A DNA stretch of 64,000 nt from Pedobacter cryoconitis (lineage in GTDB: Bacteria > Bacteroidota > Bacteroidia > Sphingobacteriales > Sphingobacteriaceae), in assembly GCF_003259615.1 (NCBI RefSeq), contig NZ_QLLR01000022.1, forward strand, positions 1 through 64,000. The letters run 5' to 3'. Under the pieces are notes generated by a model, which saw only the letters and a program-made list of their open reading frames with translations, had not been told where the DNA came from and made no database searches. The translations under genes and the position numbers were made by a program. This document shows, one piece after another, positions 31,901 to 40,000 of this stretch; within the stretch, counting starts at the first letter, position 1, and each line of letters starts with the position of its first letter.

Positions 31901-34055
31901 ATTGCAAATCGTAAGGGATACCAGCCGGAATCCTTTGTTTGACGTGCTGTTTATGTTCCGCAACTTTGAAGAGGCATTACCCGGAATACCTGGCTTGCAA
32001 CTGCAACACTTCCAGACCACTCATACCTTGTCTAAATTTGATCTTACCCTTGTGGCAGCAGAAGTAAATGGTATTTATCAACTTGATTTTGAGTATGCTA
32101 CTTCGCTTTTCAAAGCATCAACTATTGAAAAATTCGCCGTATATTTTGAACATCTGGTCGCCAATGTCACAGCAGGTACAGCTAGTTGTATTGCTGATTT
32201 GAATATACTGCCAGACCATGAGAGGTTTCAGCTTATTGATCAATTCAATAACACTGAACTGTTTTTTCCTGCCAGTGAGACGATTGTGTCTCTTTTTGAT
32301 GCGCAGGTTATCCGCACGCCGCATCAGGTTGCTGTTACTGTATCTGGTGTGGAATGGACTTACCTGAAATTACAGCAAAGTGCAAATAATATTGCCACAC
32401 ACCTTATTCAGGTACATGGTCTTGGATCTGGTCAGTTAGCCGGTGTTATGCTTGACCGTGATAGTTATTTAATTCCATCCTTATTGGGAATCTTGAAAAC
32501 TGGTGCTGCTTATGTACCTATTGATCCTGCCTATCCTGCTGCACGTATTCAATACATATTGGAAGACAGTGGTCTGAAACTGGTCTTAACCAAAACAAAT
32601 CTCGTACAGCAGCAGGTGCAGCATATGGCTGTTACCTGGATAGATGTAACCGCTATTAACCTGCGGGCTGCGGATCAAATTGATATTAAATCTTTGGCAG
32701 ATGCTACTTCTGCTGCCTATATGATTTATACATCCGGTTCTTCTGGTAACCCAAAAGGAGTAATTGTGACGCATCGCAATGTATTGAATTTTGTGTATGG
32801 CATCTGTGAAAAAATTGACTTTTCAGTAGGAAGTACTATGCTCTGTTTAACCACGGTGTCGTTCGATATTTTTGTACTTGAAACCATTTTGCCTTTACTC
32901 AATGGAATAAAAATCGTACTCACCGACACAACTGGTCATAAAGATATTCAGGAGTTAAGCCGGCTGATCCGGGAACAGCAGGTCGACTTTATACAAATTA
33001 CTCCTTCGCACCTGCGGCTGCTGCTAACCAGTTCCCCGGAAGAACAGGTGCTTGAAAATACCAAAGTACTCATGGTGGGCGGAGAAGCATTTCCCCCGGA
33101 ATTACTCAATCAGGTTAAAAAAATGACTAAAGGTCGTATTTATAATATGTACGGGCCAACAGAGACTACAGTATGGTCTACCTTGTACGAGCTTACAGAA
33201 AGTGATCTGATTTGTATTGGTAAACCTATTGCCAATACCCTGGTCCGTATTCTTGATCAAAGTAATAAGCTGCTTCCATTGGGCGTAAGTGGTGAGTTAT
33301 GTATTGGTGGAGAAGGGGTTACGAAAGGTTACCTGAATCAGGGTACACTTACGGCAGAAAAATTCATTCCTGATCCGGCAAAGAAATCTGGTCTGGTATA
33401 CAAAACTGGTGATCTGGCCCGTTGGCTGCCCGATGGGAATATCGAGTTTTTAGGCAGGATTGACGACCAGGTAAAGATCAGAGGTCACCGGATTGAACCT
33501 GGTGAAATAGCTCAGCAACTCCTCGGCCATCCCATGATCAATGAAGCTGTAGTTATTGCAGCAGGAGAAGGTAACAATACATTTTTGGTAGCTTATTATG
33601 TACCTGCAGCAGGGGGAGAACCACTTGATGTAAGAACTTATTTGCAGGAAAAACTACCAGCTTATATGGTACCGGCTTATTTTATGCCGCTTGATGCACT
33701 ACCGCTCACACCTAACGGAAAGCTGAATAAAAGAGTACTGCCTAAGCCTGTGCCACAGACTACAGACAATTATGTCGCTCCTTCAGGGAAAATAGCCATT
33801 AAACTGGTTGAAATATGGGCCCTGATCCTGAATGCCGATACTGCACGCATTAGTGTAAACAGCAACTTTTTTGAAATGGGTGGCCATTCGCTCAGTGCCA
33901 TTATGCTTATGAGCAGAATACAGCAGGAATTTGGCGTTAATATCCCGCTATTAAATTTTTTTAAAAAACCAACTGTTGATGCTTTAAGCAAAGAGATACT
34001 CGTGGCTTCTTTGACAAGAAAAACAGATCAAATAACAGAAAAACTAGCAATTTAA
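16989..34055 (+). CDS. NRPS 2: five modules, C-A(Gly)-T-C-A-T-E-C-A(Asn)-T-C-A-T-C-A(Gly)-T
   Basis: This 5688-residue protein adds residues 2 to 6. Module 2: C (H146-H147-x3-D151), A with D655 first, pocket D-I-L-Q-L-G-M-I-W (Gly), carrier S998. Module 3: C (H1178), A (D1698; approximately D-A-F-Y-N-A-L-V-W, not assigned), carrier S2035 in GGDS, then E (H2212-H2213-x3-D2217). Module 4: C (H2683), A (D3204; D-L-T-K-I-G-E-V-G, Asn), carrier S3552. Module 5: C (H3732), A (D4250; D-V-A-N-F-A-L-I-Y, not assigned), carrier S4597. Module 6: C (H4777), A (D5293; D-I-L-Q-M-G-M-V-W, Gly-like), carrier S5634. The C domains opening modules 2 and 4 share a GML(Y/F)HYL start and a DGW core, unlike the AQKRLYF-type C domains elsewhere. 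That fits DCL domains accepting D-configured chains after the two E domains. Protein 3 starts 3 nt after the stop codon. Confidence 0.9.
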   Translation: MKVKIEKSNVQEIVELNMVQKGMLYHYLKDSQENLYNVQLAFHIHGELNVDLLQEALNAVQLGNDALRSVFSWEKLSRPLQLILKECAVNFTYLDLSKDLQEDNGDFVTEYLSKDAAKRFDLNALPLRVSVIKVAAHSFILIITHHHILYDGWSTGIILKEIFDCYKQLLNQQRPFIGRKTSYSAIQLAIQQAANHQETLHYWKNYLEGYEITSFFSKTAFSNFTAKSQKIRFTVAGQSLASFSETHFVTKASVIYAAYGLLLQQYFNEPDVTFGTVVSGRDVPVQGIEQVVGNFINTIPLRLTGTANHTLLSVVNMVSEQLIERESFTSVSNTAVRELLQLRPTELLFDSAVVIENYPLDETWLKGLNSLSLELKSVQEFTDIPLMVTVFFTKDVEIELSCKAGYADNLSMASLAHAFKAIINAITDHPHEQVSAVQLLSAAETENLLLFFNNTQISYPRDATVVSLFERQAALIPDKTALIYENTVLTYRSLNNKANQLAHTLRQKYGIGQGHRVAIMAERSEWLVIGLLGILKSGACYVPVDPLYPVERIGYMLEDSEAGVLITSGEVPGTGSYGGAVLNMEEILSLQTENPEKINNPDDLCYTIYTSGSTGKPKGVMITHGNVVNFFAGMNSQLPLQADDCILAVTSTSFDISVLEIFWTLCQGIKVVIHPSYVALNDLDRYLQLSSSDRITLLQSTPSFMQQALESPGSIAFLRSLRLLLMGGEGVPLSLVRDLQQETNAALYNMYGPTETTIWSCVHAFEPGLQKVLVGTPIANTQLYILNKDLQLLPVGAVGDLYIAGDGLSCGYWRRPELTAEKFIANPYQAGSLMYKTSDMARWQADGTVELLGREDNQVKIRGYRVELGEIENSLCAYAGITEAVVTAREENGTNVLVAYYVAQEPVTETLLSGFLMKSLPGYMMPAYYTHLSAMPLTPNGKMDRKALPNPEIKSGDDFVAPAGETEEKLVLLWAEVLAIDKNKISAVHSFFDLGGHSLKMIALVNRILREFNVVFAINQIFEYQDIKRQALYLEGKEQIAYTPILPAPVSAYYPLSSAQKRLYFVYELDQSSTAYNGGVTIMLEGTIHKEHITDVFRKLIDRHEIFRTSFGLNNGHIVQMIADKVQFEITCLTAAEETLQTVIQQFSRPFNLSQAPLIQVALVNIAEAKHLMIIDLHHIIGDGVSQDVLTREFMALYNNEVLPPLVLQYKDYVVWQQEKTQQEKIKLQKYFWKNNFNDLPGSLELPVDFDRVPAHQYKGRAFDFEIGAAETAKLQSLAQGEGTTLFTVLLCAYTIFLGRLGNQEDVIVGTPVAGRQHTDLENMIGMFVNMLALRSRPVASITVKEFLKTMIAHTQACFSQQEFPYEELVDMLGIPRDTSRNPLFDTLFTYQNYKETELQLPGLSLQVSDTAHQAIQFDLVLSAAEKEGKIICRFEYASELFKRDTIQRFAGYFNEIIYAITANSAIKIGDIEIINTEERTLLLNSFNAIKTEYNKEEKIVAIIEQHAERLPDHIAVTFEGKSLTYSQLNQQANALANVLHARLYNVGIPRIAVLFQPSIAMIVAILAVLKAGGVYLPLSPQVAAERNDYILFDSGAALVLVQENMLEDSMSLAFTRDKTAFLPVGENNASATELNFAVPVIPATQPMYIIYTSGTTGVPKGVEVSYNGVLNLLAFYKQLYPVAAGVCFSQVANIYFDASVFEIWPALTNGGCLCIAPEEVRMDALAMRSWLISNNIVITYQVTAIAEYLLNETWRPGESALQVMNVAGDKFNYLPARDLPFKLFNLYGPTEDTVWTTWLEVTAQGRTNGYSIGKPIGNKQIFILDKDLRLQPVGVPGELCIGGEGLALGYINNKALTEKQFVPNPFFGTGRIYKTGDLAKWAPDGEILFLGRKDDQVKIRGFRVEPGEIERHLLAHPAIKEAIVLAREKNGSKYLIAYYVAGETITIQEVRAYLSAKLPDYMVPAFLMVLSSMPLTANGKINRQALPDPDLEAENSYEAPVTPEEQLLVKVWEEVLGVVGIGVTHNFFSTGGDSVKSIQISSRLRELGYKISVKDIFAAQIIRLLAVKLQKVTMQYSQLTVQGSANLSPIQQWFFEGNIKSKGRFNQSVLLRLDHRITKDKVTLIFEQLLAHHDALRLIFKLDGTQVIQENLPHAAIKVEEIDLTGIVQPELEIETFADRLQQHMDLENGVLVKPGLLHLDNGSALLIVIHHLVVDAFSWRILLDDIQTLYLQILEETPLSLPAKTAPFISWPQQLENYSRSTAFIKAASYWNAAESQSTIVPKRDHINGDNLVSEETKMYFSLDEAATASLLTKVPAAFHTQINDILLAALLLSIKRQYQDINGVLLHLEGHGREELDATVDFSRTVGWFTTIYPVYMEYPSDSLPGLIKYVKEILRNIPDNGIGYLVNKYLQTGNRNTSEQEVNARIVFNYLGQGDTDLKNNLFSIQTDAPGNNRASDDNRLYDWDISGIILQKRLQMTIAYSKDQYNDETMQRLMSAYHTSLIELIAYCSDCTKETLTPADVTCKGLTINQLDVVQQQYVIEDVCPLSPMQEGMLFHYLLNPDTENYFEQMTVKIKGSLQVSVVQQTMDALLERYGALRTIFLQEGFSRALQLVLKQQQIVVQYNDVEEACAANGKDEMILFYRLQEREQKFDLSKDALIRLCILKTGKDEYELIWSHHHIIMDGWCLGIILKDFMKLYQGYCSNTEKLMPPVHTYSKYLQWLENRDNEASVNYWSTYLSACNFHSSLPEKAILQTKEKAPAQQLKHQLVLDETLVKKLRQVSATHGITLSTLFQFAWGVLLSRYNNRQESVFGIVTAGRPAEVQGIESMVGLFINTIPVHIIFEAHQVIADVLSRLQAAALDSEAHQYLTLPEILAAGGKDSGLFNHIMVFENYPLSLESVAARNGHADEITISDAHFYNQSSYDLSLTIIPGKEMSVQMDYNASVYDTAIIQQASRHLFNILNYIVAHPKGRTGDIQILDIAEQNNLLYACNTTANTYYSNEETVVSLFEKQATLSPDKPALHTSSGMMCYGELKQLSDKIAGCLLQAGVQRGDLVALLLERETYLVPCILGILKAGAAFIPVDTAYPSQRVRAVINHAKPVLLITREKFLPEDMPESMILFDLDQQQEAISQQTACPSTLPSAKDLAYVIYTSGSTGTPKGVMIEHGSLLNYIAWAVSVYIKGTKATFPLYSSIAFDLTITTIFAPLVSGNDIVVYGGVSDGALLEKVLTDNRSTIIKLTPSHLKMLCAMRSLPLLQDNKLVTLIVGGEDLDTNLAAEVYRLYDGTVSLYNEYGPTEATVGCMIHLFNPEQEQRLSVPIGTPAANTQIYILDDLLQPVPLGVTGEIYIAGEGVARGYLQEELLTQTKFATNPFIGTGQGRMYKTGDMALRLADGNVLFKGRNDTQIKIRGFRIEPGEIEHWLLTYAGIKEAFVNLLDTGDNKNIVAYYVAEHEIPVAELNGFLASTLPKYMVPQFYVQLQSFPLTLNGKLDSSALPQPEIQLLQQYEAPVGSTEQQLTVIWAAVLQTDAENISRYTSFFELGGHSLKAVKLVNKIYADLQVVIPLSEVFTYPDIAGMAERIREKEKIIYKGIRKAEVRQWYPLSSSQKRLYLLYTLDHTSLAYNMPYAVKLTGSLDQKRLESAINRLLERQESLRTAFVMTEIEPVQQVLEKVDFILPVIQAAATDIPSIYDVFVQPFNLEEAPLFRASLIAAAPEEHYLLLDMHHIIMDGVSQEIMIKEFLSLYNEEDLSAPVLQYKDYACWQQSDEQQLKRIAHRDFWLQQFAEDIPVADLPSDYPRPVIQQYEGNTVSFTIDEEVTSRLRDIASRENTTLYMILLTAYYILLGKLSNQEDITVGSPTAGRHHPDVEKMIGIFIHTLPLRNFPLNNLRVQEFLSKVTANTLSCFENEAYQYEELIQDLQVPRNTGRNPLFDTLFVFRKEETSPLSIPGLILSPCNYIHPVSRLDITLMAVEEEKQLSFNLEYATGLYTKDTIERFADYFCRIVNSIATNLQHTIGNIELLSARERDQVIHVFNKGVIHHPEEQQMLLSLFDNQVKKTPENIALRFADGNMTYSSFASQCDNLAGYLQNVKDIAPGDLVAVMLEREACQVLAVFSILKTGAAYVPVDPAYPKERIQAILADAGIKVLITRTRYLVPLENEQLTVVNLDDELTVLQEQKNAVVAVNITADHLAYVMYTSGSAGIPKGVMVTHGALANVIGGLQYSYPLDATGVYLLKTTFSFDVSAAELFGWFLNGGSLYLLPAGEEGNAAAILDSIAQHKITHINFVPSMFAVFSEEAVKQNIKRLSSLQYIFLAGEALLYKTVRKIQELDLPLLLVNLYGPTEGTIYASAYTLPAVGGDSGVPIGKPLHNVKLYVLNAAGHSQPAGVPGELFIAGKGVAAGYLNNPALTEEKFILHPYEPGERLYKTGDLVKWRPDGNLEFLGRIDTQVKLRGFRIELGEIEKQLAAYDDVQEAIVMVWEQDGDKQLVAYYLSEKELDTGLLRKHLLARLPGYMVPAYYMQITKLPLTANGKLNRKALPVPAILSGDDYAAPDSSLEIQLVAIWSDLLKIAPEHISVTKSFFEMGGHSLTATVLINKIKKIAQATVPLRELFRLQTIRELAKYIEQAETISYVPVGLAEVKEYYVLSSAQRRLYFLYELDRLSTAYNMPQAISIHGIPDVEKIESAFAVLINRYESLRTSFEVIDGVPQQCVKDKVNFSLSRKECQSEEINTVISSFIQPFVLNNPPLIRAMLITIPQEQNVLVVDMHHIIADGISQQLLLKELWEAYSGKQFQQSLALQYKDYAEWQSQQLQQERTEKQRMFWLRQFEEEVVFELPADYPRPAVKEYNGNVLHFALSEEQTKKINAIALAAEATPFMVLLSLYMIFLSKISNKGDVVIGTPVAGRSHADLENMVGVFINTIPLRTSVNGELSFRDFLQTVKACVLSCFEHEGYPYETLIEELQIVRDTSRNPLFDVLFMFRNFEEALPGIPGLQLQHFQTTHTLSKFDLTLVAAEVNGIYQLDFEYATSLFKASTIEKFAVYFEHLVANVTAGTASCIADLNILPDHERFQLIDQFNNTELFFPASETIVSLFDAQVIRTPHQVAVTVSGVEWTYLKLQQSANNIATHLIQVHGLGSGQLAGVMLDRDSYLIPSLLGILKTGAAYVPIDPAYPAARIQYILEDSGLKLVLTKTNLVQQQVQHMAVTWIDVTAINLRAADQIDIKSLADATSAAYMIYTSGSSGNPKGVIVTHRNVLNFVYGICEKIDFSVGSTMLCLTTVSFDIFVLETILPLLNGIKIVLTDTTGHKDIQELSRLIREQQVDFIQITPSHLRLLLTSSPEEQVLENTKVLMVGGEAFPPELLNQVKKMTKGRIYNMYGPTETTVWSTLYELTESDLICIGKPIANTLVRILDQSNKLLPLGVSGELCIGGEGVTKGYLNQGTLTAEKFIPDPAKKSGLVYKTGDLARWLPDGNIEFLGRIDDQVKIRGHRIEPGEIAQQLLGHPMINEAVVIAAGEGNNTFLVAYYVPAAGGEPLDVRTYLQEKLPAYMVPAYFMPLDALPLTPNGKLNKRVLPKPVPQTTDNYVAPSGKIAIKLVEIWALILNADTARISVNSNFFEMGGHSLSAIMLMSRIQQEFGVNIPLLNFFKKPTVDALSKEILVASLTRKTDQITEKLAI
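19071..19670 (+). repeat. Duplicated A-subdomain patch, copy 1
   Basis: These 600 bp of module 2 (ITLLQSTPSF to REENGT) align without gaps to 37352-37951 in NRPS 3, at roughly 85-90% nucleotide identity by eye. Sequence on either side is clearly less similar. Confidence 0.75.
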
Positions 34056-34057
34056 CT

Positions 34058-37000
34058 ATGGAAGCTTTACTAAGCAAATTGATTGAGCTAGAGATTTCAC
34101 TGGAAGCCAGTGGTTTGGAATTGAATATTTATGATCCGTACAAGAAGCTTACACCTGAACTGATTACGGATATTAAGCGCAAAAAGAGTGAATTGCTTTC
34201 GTTATTGCAAGGGGTGGCGGTGCAGGAGGAATCTGTGATGATCCCACGTGTTTCAGCACAGGATTATTATCCGCTTTCCTATGCGCAAAAGCGTTTGTAT
34301 TTTCTATATCGATACAATCAGGATGCTGTGGCCTATAATATGCCGCGGGTAATGGAGCTGGAAGGTGAGCTGGATATGGAAAAAATAAAGGAGACATTCC
34401 GGCGGTTAATATTACGCCATGAAAGTTTGCGTACTTACCTGGTCATGCACAGCGATGGGCCGGTACAAAAAATCAGAACAGATGTTTTTTTTGAAGTGGC
34501 CCACACTTTCGCAGGGCAAAATGATACAGAGCAGCTGATCCGCGATTTTGTTAAACCATTTGATCTTTCAGTTGCACCTTTAATGCGGGCAGAGCTTTTA
34601 GGTATCGGTGTAAATAAACATCTGCTGCTGCTGGATATGCACCATATTATTGCTGATGGTGTTTCGCAACAACTATTGGTTAAGGATTTTATGGCCCTTT
34701 ACAATGGTGAAACATTACCACCGCTGCAGCTGCAATTTAAAGATTATGCAGCCTGGCAGCAAGACGACAATCGTTACATTGAAATAGAAAAACAGAGTTC
34801 ATTCTGGATAAAAGAGTTTGCCGGGGAATTGCAGCCACTGGATTTACCATTTGATTATCCAAGGCCGCCAGCTATGAATTACGATGGAGGTTTGTACGAA
34901 TTCCGGATCAATAATTTAGAGACAGCACAATTAAAAGCGACTGCTGCTGCCAGTGGTACTACGCTATTTATGGTCATGCTGGCTGCCTATAATATACTGT
35001 TGTCCAGACTGAGCAATCAGCAGGATATTGTCATTGGTATTCCAACCGCCGGCAGGAAATATGCTGGTCTTGAACACATCATAGGCATGTTTGTCAATAC
35101 TTTGCCAGTACGGAATTTTACAGACGATGAACTTACTTTCAGAGAGCTCGTGGCTGCGGTAAGTATGAAGACAATTGCTTGTATAGATAACCAGGATTAT
35201 CCTTATGAAGAACTTATAGATCAGCTTAAGCTTGAAAGAGACGCTAGCCGGAATCCATTATTTAACGTGCTGTTCGATTTTTTAAGTTTTGAACAAGCTG
35301 TGGCAGCGATTCCGGGTCTTACCATCAGGCCTTATAGCAGCAATCATGGGGTTTCGAAATTTGACCTTACTTTATACGCCTTTCAGGATGGTCAGGATAT
35401 AGTGCTGCATCTGGAATACGCAACCAGTTTATTTAAAAAAGAAACTATAGCGCGGTTCGCAAGTTATTTTAAACGCATTTTGTCGGTTGTAGCTGTACAG
35501 CCTGATATAAAAATAAATGCAATACAAATGTTGCCAGAGCCGGAGCGGGAACAGCTATTGACTACTTTTAATGCTACACAGATTGCTTATCCGGCTGATG
35601 CAACCATTGTCTCGTTATTTGAGCAGCAAGTCATCCAAACACCCGATAAAATTGCTGTTGTATATGAAAACCAGCAATATAGTTTTCATGAACTGAACAG
35701 ACTGGCTAATCAGCTGGCTAACCGGCTGCGTAATGAATACGGTGTGGTAACTGGTGATATTGTAGGTATTATAGCAAGCCGTTCAGGGCTGATGATTGCC
35801 GGTATGCTGGGCATACTTAAAGCTGGTGCAGCTTATGTACCGGTAGATCCTGCTTATCCGCAGCAAAGAAAAGAGTATATATTACACGATAGTGCTGTGC
35901 GTGTATTGGTTACAGATCATGAAACGCATATTCCTGCTGGCTTTGTTGAACCTGTATTATTACTGGACAATTCGCAGCAAGATTATGAGGATAGCAGTCC
36001 TGTACATGCAGTAGCGGCATCGGATATATGTTATTTGATTTATACTTCTGGCTCTACTGGTAACCCTAAGGGAGTCATGATCTCACACTATAATGTGGTG
36101 AACTTTTTTGCAGGGATGAATCAGCGGTTACCTGTTGGCGAAAATGATTGCATGCTGGCATTGACCAGTACTTCTTTTGACATCTCTGTACTGGAAATTT
36201 TCTGGACGCTTTGTCAGGGCGTAAAAGTAATTGTGCATCCTTCACATATTGCTGTAAACGATCTTGCGCGTTATTTGCCTGGTGAAAATACGGTAACAGA
36301 TTTCAGCCTGCTGTTCTTTTCCAGTTACAATAAAGAAGAAACCAATAAATACGGGTTGTTGCAGGATGCGGTGAAATATGCCGATAAAAACGGATTTAAA
36401 GCAGTATGGATACCAGAGCGTCATTTTCATGAATTTGGTGGTCTTTATCCAAATCCTTCTGTGATCAGTGCAGCACTGGCAATGGTTACCGACCATATTA
36501 CCTTAAGAAGTGGAAGTGTGGTTTCCCCATTGCATGATGCAGTTCGTATCGCAGAAGAATGGTCTGTTGTAGATAATCTTTCTGAGGGCAGGGTAGAACT
36601 TTCTTTTGCATCCGGATGGAACCCTAATGATTTCGTATTGAATGCGGCATCTTATCCCACCCGGCAGCGAACGATGTTTGAGCAGATTGAGGAAGTGAAA
36701 AAATTGTGGCGCGGTGAAACTATCAGCCGTACGAATGGCTTGGGTAAAACTGTAGACATTCAGGTATTTCCAAGAGCATTACAAAAGGAATTGCCTGTAT
36801 GGATAACATCAGCAGGCAATGAAGAAACATTCAAAACTGCGGGTGCTATAGGTGCTCATATACTTACTCATTTTTTGGGACAGGATATGGAAACACTTTC
36901 CCATAATATAAATGTTTACAGAGAAGCAAGGCTATTGCACGGACATCAGGGGCCAGGGAAGGTTGCATTGATGCTTCACACTTATGTCGGAGAAGATATA

Positions 37001-40000
37001 GAGACCGTTGAAAAACTCGTAGAGCAACCATTTATAGAATATCTGAAAAGCGCCGTAGGCCTCAGTAAAATACTGCACGAGGAAGTGGGCGTGACAGAAG
37101 CAGATTTATCAGAAGAAAGAAAAGCTGTCATACTGAAAAATGCTTTTTTACGGTATTATAAAACGGGTTCTCTTATTGGTACCCAAAAAAGCTGTACGGA
37201 AATAGTGCGCCGCCTTAAAAAAGCAGGGGTTAATGAAATAGCATGCCTGGTTGATTTTGGTTTACCTGTGGATCATGTAATGGCCGGACTTCATCATCTG
37301 AAATCTCTCAAAGAAGTATTCGATGGACAAAACAAGAGTGCTGGTCATCCAATAACCTTGCTGCAATCAACCCCTTCATTTATGCAGCAGGCCCTGGAAA
37401 GTCCAGGCTCTGTAGCATTGCTCCGTTCTCTGCGTCTGTTGTTACTGGGGGGGGAAGGTGTTCCTTTATCACTTGTGCGTGATCTTCAAAAACAAACCAA
37501 CGCCGCACTATATAATATGTATGGCCCAACAGAAACGACGATCTGGTCTTGCGTACACGCTTTTGAACCAGGTTTGCAAAAGGTGCTGATTGGGACTCCG
37601 ATAGCCAACACACAGTTATATATTCTGAACAAGGACTTGCAGCTTGTACCTATAGGGGTAGTTGGCGATTTATATATCGCGGGGGATGGCTTGTCACGCG
37701 GTTACTGGAAACGGCCTGAACTTACTGCAGAAAAATTTATAGCGAATCCATACCAGGCTGGTAGTCTGATGTACAAAACCAGCGATATGGCCCGCTGGCA
37801 GGCCGATGGCACGGTAGAGCTGCTGGGCCGTGAAGACAACCAGGTAAAAATTCGTGGTTATCGTGTAGAGCTGGGCGAAATAGAGAACAGTTTGTGCGCC
37901 TATGAAGGGATTACTGAGGCTGTGGTCACTGCAAGAGAAGAAAACGGCACGCGCCTGTTGGTGGCCTACTATACAGCTGCCCACAATGTGGATACCGATG
38001 CACTGAAAAAACATCTTCTGCTAAAGTTGCCAGAGTACATGATACCAGCTTATTTTATGGCAATGGATGTTTTACCGCTTACCCCAAATGGAAAAATAAA
38101 CCGTAAGGCATTGCCTGACCCAGTCTTTCAGGAGGAAACTGATTATGTACCGCTGGGCAATGAAGCGGAAGATAAACTGGCTACTTTATGGGCAGACATC
38201 TTAAAAGCAGATAAGAAACGGATAGGTGCATCCAGCGATTTTTTTAAACTTGGTGGTCATTCGCTCAACGCCATGATCCTTTTAGGCCGTATAGAGCAGG
38301 CATTTAATAAGAGTATTCCGCTTAAGCAGCTTTATCATATTTCTACACTGCGTGATGTTGCCAATTATTTGCAGGCAGATAACGAGACGGGAAAAGAACG
38401 TAATTCGTATCGTATTCCTGTTGCACCTCTTCAAGCTTTTTATCCACTTTCATCACAACAAAAAAGAGTCTATTTCCTGCATCAGATGAACCCTTTATCG
38501 CTGGCTTACAATGAAACCGGCATATATCAACTGCATGGAATGGTTGATCAGGAAAAACTTACCGGGGCCTTTCAGCAACTGGTGCAGCGACACGATATAT
38601 TGCGTACTTTTTTTGATATTGAAAATGGAGAGCCAGTTCAAAAAATAGCAGATCATATTGATTTTACTATCGAATTCCCTGAGCCTGACAACAATGTGCA
38701 GGAAATCCTGACCGGGTTAGTGAAACCATTTGATCTCACGCAGGCACCACTGATCCGTGTGGCTTTGGTCACATTGGAAAAGAATAAACATATACTACTA
38801 GTAGATATACATCATATTATTACTGATGGTATGTCAAAAAATCTGCTGCTAAGCGATTTTATGAGGCTGTATAAAAATGAAATACCAGCTGTACCGGTGT
38901 TGCAGTATAAAGATTATGCGGTATGGCAGCAAAGTACTGCCCGTGTTGAATTGGTACAGCAACAAAAGATTTTCTGGATGCAGCTTTTTGCAAATCAACC
39001 GCCGGTGCTTTCATTGCCGGCCGATTTTCAACGGCCGCAGCTCAAAACGCAGATTGGCAAAACACTTGGATTTACTTTGGGTGCTGAGGATAGCGAATGT
39101 TTAAAACAGCTAGCTGCCAGCGAAAGAACAACACTATACATCGTGCTGCTTTCTATATACAATATACTGCTGGCCAGGCTGGGTAACCAGCAAGATGTGG
39201 TGGTAGGGACACCTACTGCAGGGCGGCTCCATATGGAACTGGAAAGTATGATCGGGATGTTTGTAAATACCCTTGCTTTACGTAATAATGTAGCAGCAGT
39301 ACTGCCATTTACCGAATTCCTGGCTGCTGTTAATGGGAATACCATAGCATGTCTTGATAATCAGTTTTATCCATATGAAGATCTGGTTACCGAACTTAAA
39401 TTACAGCGTGATACCAGTCGTAACCCACTATTCGATACTTTTTTTGTATTCCATAATTTTGAAACAACTGCATTTGACATCCCTGGTTTAGTACTTCAGC
39501 AGTCAGAACGCGTACACCACCTTGCTAAGTTTGACCTTACACTGGAGGTGTTTGAAGAAAACGGAAATATTTCCCTGAATTTTGAATATGCGGCAGAGCT
39601 GTTTCAGGAAGAAACTATAAAAAGGTGGAGGGATGCCTTTTTGATGATAGTGAACGCAGTTATTGCAGATAAGACTATCCGCATAGCCGACATTGAACTG
39701 CTGACAGAGACGGACAGAAAGCTGATCAAGGAGGTTTTTAACGATACCACAGCAGCTTATTCCGACGAGGAAACCCTTGTCTCCGTATTTGAAAAACAAG
39801 CTGAATATACACCTGATGCCCTTGCAGTTCAATTAGGGGATTATAAGTGTACATATGGTGAGCTTAACAGTAAATCAGCTAAAATGGCCACTTACCTCTT
39901 ACAGGTTGCTTCACTAAAAACAGGTGATTTAGCAGGGATTTTGCTGGAACGTGAGCAGGCGCTTATGCCGGGTTTATTTGGCATATTGAAAGCCGGCGCA

